Below are positions 49,242 through 53,785 of a DNA stretch of 53,785 nt, in pieces. Source of the DNA: an uncultured Clostridia bacterium. GTDB taxonomy: Bacteria; Bacillota; Clostridia; Oscillospirales; CAG-272. The notes under the pieces were generated by a model. The model did not search any database, was not told the origin of the DNA, and saw nothing but the letters and a program-made list of their open reading frames with translations. Positions within the stretch are counted from its first letter, which is position 1; each line of letters opens with the position of its first letter. The position numbers and the translations under genes are program-made. The stretch is taken from contig CALWTY010000010.1 in NCBI GenBank assembly GCA_944384585.1, positions 1 to 53,785 of the forward strand. Reading direction: 5' to 3'.

Positions 49242-51074
49242 TTACAGCACCGAATCGGCGGCTTCCTTTTCAAACTGTCTTGTATACAGGCTGTGGTAGT
49301 AGCCCTTTGCGTGCATCAGCTCGCCGTGCTTTCCCTGCTCGACGATCTTGCCGTCCCGGACAACGATGATGATATCGGAATCACGGACGGTCGAAAGGCG
49401 ATGGGCGATGATGAAGGAGGTTCTCCCCTCCGTGACCCTGCCGAGCGCGTCCCTGATCACCTGCTCGGTGATGGTATCGACGGAGGAGGTCGCCTCGTCC
49501 AGCACCAGAATACGGGGATCGGCGATGATGGCTCTGGCAAAGGACAGAAGCTGCTTCTCTCCCGTCGAGAGCAGATCGCCCCCCTCTCCGACCTCGCTGT
49601 CAAGCCCCTTCTCCATCCGATTGACGATGACATCCGCCGAAACGGTGCGAAGCGCCTCGTAGATCTCCTCGTCGGTGGCGTCGGGCTTTCCGTAGCGGAG
49701 GTTATCCCGCACGGTCCCGGAAAAGAGGTGGGGGGATTGCAGGACATAGCCGATATTCGAATGCAGCCAGAGCTGGGAGCGCTCCCTTGCATCACGTCCG
49801 TCGATCAGGACACGTCCCTCGGTCGGCTCAAAGAAGCGGCAGACCAGATTGACCAGCGTCGACTTGCCGGCGCCGGTCTCTCCGACGATCGCCACGCGGG
49901 TTCCCCCGGCGATCTTCAGCGAGAAATGCTCCAGCACCCTGTCCTCTCCGTCGGGATAGGTGAAGCTCACGTCGTCGAACTCGATATCCCCGACGAGCGG
50001 CTCCCAATTTTCACGCTTCGGCTCGAAGGTGTCGCCGTATTTTGCCACGACCTCCGTGCTGTCCGCCACATCCGATTCGGTCTGCAGCAGCTTGGTGACG
50101 CGCTCGATGTTGACCTGCGTATTGATGACGGTGGAGAGGGCGTCGATCAGCCAGAGAAGAGGATCCATCAGCCCCTGGGCATACGACATGAACGCCGACA
50201 GCGTACCGATCTCCATCACCTGCTCCATCGTAATCAGTCCGCCGCGCCAAAGCACCAGCGCCAGCGCCACATACGAGAAGAAGGAGACGGTGGAGAAGAG
50301 CAGGCCGCGGAAATGGGTGGCACGCACCGCCGTCCGCTTCATGCTGCCGGTATCGCCGCGGAATTCCTCCGTGATCCTGTCCTCGACGACAAGGGTCTTG
50401 ATGGTCTTGGCGCCGGTGATCCCCTCGTTGTAGTCGCCGGAGATACGGGAGTTCAGCTCCCGGATGCTCCGATTCAGACGGGTCAGCTTATTCAGGCAGA
50501 GGGCGATGAGGAGCGCCGCCAGCGGCACAACCATCACGACGGCCAGCGCGAGTCCGGGATTGATGGCGAACATAACCGCCACCGCCCCGATGATATAGGA
50601 GGTATGCCAGATGCTGTCCATCATGACCCAGGAAACCAGCTCCCCGATGCGGGAGGTATCGCTCATGATGCGGGCGTGGACATAGCCGACGCTGTTCTGA
50701 TTGAAGTAGGAGAAGGACAGGGTCTGGAGGTGATCGAAGCAGGTCTGCTTCAGATCGTGACCGATCATCATCTCGACGTGGCTGGCGGTATAGGTGGTGA
50801 TGCAGTTGGCGATGATCTGCACCGTCAGCACCGCCACATACAGCCCGATGAAGTACGGCAGGGTATCCATCACGCCGCGGGCGATGTAATTGTTGATCGC
50901 GTAGCTCTGGAAGAGCGGAAGGACGATATCGACGCAGCTTCCGACAATGCCGAGCAGCAGCATCAGCAGCAGCCGCTTCCGATAGGGCTTCATGAAGGGG
51001 ATCAGCCGGTTGATGCCGAAATAGGGGAGGCGGACATACGCCTCTTTTTTCCTGCGATTGTTCGGTTCGCTCAT
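49242..51074 (-). CDS. ABC exporter half-transporter with atypical signature (heterodimer partner 2)
   Basis: 610 residues. Six-helix membrane domain (about 25-330), then a nucleotide-binding domain with Walker A GETGAGKST, Walker B LVLDEATSSVD with the catalytic Glu intact, and H-loop IAHRLST. The signature is LSTGEKQLL instead of LSGGQ. This is the pattern of the BmrD/TM288 subunit in heterodimeric exporters. Its start overlaps the partner gene's stop by 4 bp. Drug, lipid or peptide export is typical; substrate unknown. Confidence 0.92.
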   Translation of the reverse strand: MSEPNNRRKKEAYVRLPYFGINRLIPFMKPYRKRLLLMLLLGIVGSCVDIVLPLFQSYAINNYIARGVMDTLPYFIGLYVAVLTVQIIANCITTYTASHVEMMIGHDLKQTCFDHLQTLSFSYFNQNSVGYVHARIMSDTSRIGELVSWVMMDSIWHTSYIIGAVAVMFAINPGLALAVVMVVPLAALLIALCLNKLTRLNRSIRELNSRISGDYNEGITGAKTIKTLVVEDRITEEFRGDTGSMKRTAVRATHFRGLLFSTVSFFSYVALALVLWRGGLITMEQVMEIGTLSAFMSYAQGLMDPLLWLIDALSTVINTQVNIERVTKLLQTESDVADSTEVVAKYGDTFEPKRENWEPLVGDIEFDDVSFTYPDGEDRVLEHFSLKIAGGTRVAIVGETGAGKSTLVNLVCRFFEPTEGRVLIDGRDARERSQLWLHSNIGYVLQSPHLFSGTVRDNLRYGKPDATDEEIYEALRTVSADVIVNRMEKGLDSEVGEGGDLLSTGEKQLLSFARAIIADPRILVLDEATSSVDTITEQVIRDALGRVTEGRTSFIIAHRLSTVRDSDIIIVVRDGKIVEQGKHGELMHAKGYYHSLYTRQFEKEAADSVL

Positions 51075-52954
51075 TCCGACACCTCCTCTTCCGACCCGGA
51101 CTTCGCCGCGCCGCTTTCTTCGGAGCCGCTTGTCTGGATCTCATAGATACGGCGGTAGATGCCGTTTCCGATTGCCATCAGCTCCTCATGGCTTCCCCGC
51201 TCGACGATCCTTCCGTGATCAAGCACCAGAATGACATCGGCGCTCTTGAGGGTGGAGGTGCGGTGTGAGATCAGGAACACCGTCGAATCCCCGAGGCGGG
51301 TATTCAGCTCCCGGCGGATGGCGGCGTCGGTCTCGGCGTCGACCGCCGACAGCGCGTCGTCAAAGACCATGATCGGCGTTTTCGCGGTCAGCATCCGCGC
51401 AATCGCCGTTCGCTGCTTCTGTCCGCCCGACAGCGTGACCCCGCGTTCTCCGACGAAGGTCTCGTAGCCCTCCGCGAAGCCCGTCACCGTCTCGTCGAGG
51501 CAGGCGACCCGCGCCGCCGCCCGGATCTCCTCCATCTCAAGGGAGGGGCGGGTGATGCCGATGTTCTCGGCGATCGTGCGGGAGAAGAGATAGGGCTCCT
51601 GCAGGACGATGCCGATATTCTTTCTGATATGGGAGGCCTTGATATCCCGGATATCGACCCCGCCGATCGTGATCCTTCCGCCGCTGCCGTCCTCCGGCAG
51701 CTCGTAGAGGCGGTCGAGCAGATACATCAGCGTCGATTTCCCGGAGCCGGTGCCTCCCAGGATGCCGACGGTCTCCCCCGCCTTTGCGGTGAAGGAAATA
51801 TGCGACAGCAGCTCGGGGCAGCCCTCATAGGCAAAGCTTACGTCGTCAAAGACAATATCCCCCCGCATATCCGGCGTCCCGGCATTCTCCCTGTCCCGCT
51901 CGACGGGGGAGGAGAGGATATCGTTGAGACGTCCGATCGAAATACTCGCCTTGCTCATCTCGGAGATCATGCGTCCGAGGCGTCGGATCGGCCAGGAGAG
52001 CATGGCGTTGTAGGTCATGAAGGCAATGAATTCCCCCGGCGTCATCTCGCCGTTGACACTGCTCACGACTCCCATGGAGAGAATGATCAGCACCTGCACG
52101 CCCGAGATAAAATCGCCCATCCCCCAGAACGCCGACATCAGCCTGGAGAGCCGAAGCACGAGGGAGGTGTATTTGTCGTTCTGCTTTCTGAAGCGATCCC
52201 GCTCATACTTTTCGCGTCCGAAGGCGCGCACGACGCGGACGCCGGTCAGGTTCTCCTGCACGATTGCCGAGAGGGCGCCCTCGTTCTCATCGCACTCCTT
52301 GAAGTGTCTGCCGATGCTCCGCCCGAACAGGGAGGAATACAGCAGGATAAAGGGGAGGGTGATCGTCGCCGCCGCCGCGAGCTTCGCGTTCATCGAATAC
52401 ATCACGATCAGCGAGAAGGTCACGCGGATCACGATGCTCAGAATGGAGGTAAGCTGCTCCGACAGGAAGTTCTTGACGGTATCGACGTCGGAGGTACAGC
52501 GCTGGATCACTTCCCCCGTCTTGTGTTTCATGTGCCACGCGAAGGGGAGGCGCTGGATATGCGAAAAAAGCAGATTCCGAACGGTTTCCACCAGCGTCTC
52601 GGCAGCCTTGGTGTTGCTCAGACGCTGAAGATAGCGGAAGACCGCCGCCAGAAGCGCCACGCCGATGATGAGCGCCGCGATGATCCACAGCCGCTCCCGC
52701 AGCACCTCCACCCCGCCCATGGCTTCGAACAGCCCGTTTGCAAACCCGGGGAGGGAGGAGGGCTCGCTGCCGATCACGGTGTCGACCGTATAGCGGATGA
52801 GCTGCGGATTGACCATATCCAGCGCCGTCAGCACAAGGGAGGTCAGAATGCTCGCAGCAAAATAACACTTGCTTCCGTCAAGAAACATCAAAAGCAAGCG
52901 CACGGCAGGAATCCTTTGCCGGTTTTTCGGTTGTTTTTCAGTATTCTTTTTCAT
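51071..52954 (-). CDS. ABC exporter half-transporter with degenerate Walker B (heterodimer partner 1)
   Basis: 627 residues from the ATG at 52954; the frame extends upstream to 52999 but MKKNTEKQPK is the more natural N terminus. Membrane domain about 25-325, Walker A GGTGSGKST and signature LSGGQKQR are canonical. In Walker B the catalytic Glu is Asp (MVFDDALSAVD). Together with its partner this gives one competent and one degenerate ATP site, as in BmrC and TM287. First gene of the pair, promoter at 53050-53078. Confidence 0.92.
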   Translation of the reverse strand: MKKNTEKQPKNRQRIPAVRLLLMFLDGSKCYFAASILTSLVLTALDMVNPQLIRYTVDTVIGSEPSSLPGFANGLFEAMGGVEVLRERLWIIAALIIGVALLAAVFRYLQRLSNTKAAETLVETVRNLLFSHIQRLPFAWHMKHKTGEVIQRCTSDVDTVKNFLSEQLTSILSIVIRVTFSLIVMYSMNAKLAAAATITLPFILLYSSLFGRSIGRHFKECDENEGALSAIVQENLTGVRVVRAFGREKYERDRFRKQNDKYTSLVLRLSRLMSAFWGMGDFISGVQVLIILSMGVVSSVNGEMTPGEFIAFMTYNAMLSWPIRRLGRMISEMSKASISIGRLNDILSSPVERDRENAGTPDMRGDIVFDDVSFAYEGCPELLSHISFTAKAGETVGILGGTGSGKSTLMYLLDRLYELPEDGSGGRITIGGVDIRDIKASHIRKNIGIVLQEPYLFSRTIAENIGITRPSLEMEEIRAAARVACLDETVTGFAEGYETFVGERGVTLSGGQKQRTAIARMLTAKTPIMVFDDALSAVDAETDAAIRRELNTRLGDSTVFLISHRTSTLKSADVILVLDHGRIVERGSHEELMAIGNGIYRRIYEIQTSGSEESGAAKSGSEEEVSE

Positions 52955-53049
52955 AATGGACCCAAAAAGTATAGCCGATACGGCAACTGCCGCGTTCACC
53001 TCGCCGAGGGACTCTTTCCCTGCGAGGGAGAAAATTGCCGCACGGATTG

Positions 53050-53078
53050 ATTATATCACATTCCTGCGGCAATTGCAA
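53050..53078 (-). promoter_or_regulatory. Promoter of the ABC exporter pair
   Basis: TTGCAA (53073-53078), 17 bp and TGATATAAT with the -10 at 53050-53055, on the minus strand, just past the stop of the PHP gene. Confidence 0.75.
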
Positions 53079-53087
53079 GGCTGTTTT

Positions 53088-53785
53088 TCAGAGAGAATCG
53101 AGGAAGTATGCGTTGGTATCGGCAGTCAGTCCCCGCTCGTCCCAAACGCTGATGCGGAAGTAAACATCGCTCTCCTCCAGCCGGAAGGACGCCTCCTTCA
53201 GCGCCTTGCCCGCCTCCGGGAAGGCCGTCTGCCGCCGTCTCGTCCCGGTATACAGCACAATCCGCTCGGCTTCGGAGCAGCGGATTGACACCGTTTTCGT
53301 CTCGTCGTCATAGACAAGAGCGTCGATCACCGGCCCTCTTGAGGCATAGAAATTGCCGCTCTCCAGCGCCGCCGCAACGCTTTGATAATCGAGCCTGTCG
53401 GCCTTGATCATCGTAAAGCCGCCGAAGGAGTCGTTCTTCGGAGAGTCAAAGGGATGGGCGTTATGGTTGTCGTCTGCCGCAATGCAGAAGATCCGGTTGC
53501 CGGTCTGCAGAAGCTCGTCGTACACCGTCGGCGCATAATCCAGCCATCCCTCGTTCGCGCAGCCGTGATTATAGATCTCCATCGCATGCATCCCGGCGTA
53601 TTTTCCGTACTGTTCGAGGGTTTCAAGCGACCATCTCGGATGGTTATAGGTGACGAAGAAGCGGTTCTCCCGCCCGATCCGCATCATCTCGCTGACGCAT
53701 TCCGGCGTGTAGGCGCGGACGTAGTCGGGCTTATCGGGATCGAAGCGGACCTGATTGCGGTACTGTCCGGCGTTGCCGATCAGAT
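53088..53785 (-). CDS. PHP-domain phosphoesterase-like protein, 5' end outside the window
   Basis: The open frame runs through the window edge, so only the C-terminal 231 or so residues are seen. They contain FVTYNHPRWS, EIYNHGCANEG, DDNHNAHPFD with metal-ligand-like His and Asp residues of PHP enzymes, followed by a beta-rich C-terminal part with a Gly-rich turn. PHP proteins are metal-dependent phosphoesterases of varied substrate. The N-terminal metal motif should lie to the right of this window. Confidence 0.8.
   Translation of the reverse strand, partial: LIGNAGQYRNQVRFDPDKPDYVRAYTPECVSEMMRIGRENRFFVTYNHPRWSLETLEQYGKYAGMHAMEIYNHGCANEGWLDYAPTVYDELLQTGNRIFCIAADDNHNAHPFDSPKNDSFGGFTMIKADRLDYQSVAAALESGNFYASRGPVIDALVYDDETKTVSIRCSEAERIVLYTGTRRRQTAFPEAGKALKEASFRLEESDVYFRISVWDERGLTADTNAYFLDSL

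Noticed and set aside
48933..51146. 737-codon open frame on the plus strand overlapping the HAD and ABC genes
   Set aside because: It overlaps well-supported coding on both strands, and its composition is His/Asp/Gly-rich as expected of a shadow frame.

Overview
The window (about 53.8 kb) looks like a chromosomal segment of an anaerobic, endospore-forming Firmicute of the class Clostridia, probably an uncultured gut lineage. Supporting signs are a SpoIIID regulator, a Rex redox repressor, sigma-A-like promoters with TGnTATAAT extended -10 boxes, strong GGAGG ribosome binding sites, a sortase-type surface protein, soluble heterodisulfide-reductase-type electron-transfer genes and fairly high GC. 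I see no rRNA, tRNA, CRISPR array or complete mobile element. The species cannot be named from the sequence alone.

Layout. 1-12711: a glycan and surface region with a GH106-like hydrolase, two surface proteins sharing a beta-sandwich module, a solute-binding lipoprotein, a GH38 alpha-mannosidase, an AraC regulator and a CPBP membrane protease. 12856-15113: rpmG-secE-nusG-rplK-rplA, ending in a terminator without rplJ/rplL. 15318-16909: a Fur-box-controlled metal ABC transporter (ATPase and permease only), then a minisatellite. 17119-31700: a redox metabolism locus. 32092-39958: a likely cell-wall operon. 40377-53785: housekeeping operons (pfkB-type kinase, alpha/beta hydrolase, ruvX; spoIIID; an RNA methyltransferase-lipoprotein-phosphoesterase-YbaK-pepT operon; thiamine pyrophosphokinase and a HAD phosphatase; a heterodimeric ABC exporter; a PHP-domain protein cut by the window edge).

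The most interesting locus is 17119-31700, transcribed right to left: malate dehydrogenase, fumarase, HdrB, HdrC, HdrA, FlxD/MvhD, FlxC-like, FlxB-like, FlxA-like NAD(H) module, an Fe-S adaptor, a FrdA-type flavoprotein, an AspT-family carrier, Rex and an aspartate aminotransferase. Together they spell a cytoplasmic route from aspartate via oxaloacetate, malate and fumarate to succinate. Its last step has no membrane anchor or quinone site and is probably fed from NADH by an Hdr-Flx complex, possibly by flavin-based electron bifurcation. The genes are seen directly; the bifurcating fumarate reductase and the aspartate/succinate exchange are inference.

The second notable locus is murE-asnB-(ATP-grasp ligase)-arginase-(unknown)-lysR, read from one strong promoter. 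The MurE lacks the DNPR motif of diaminopimelate-adding enzymes, and the ligase plus the AsnB-type amidotransferase resemble the enzymes that build and amidate a D-aspartate cross-bridge. A neighbouring arginase could supply ornithine. This suggests non-diaminopimelate (Lys or Orn), D-Asp/D-Asn bridged peptidoglycan, which is a testable hypothesis.
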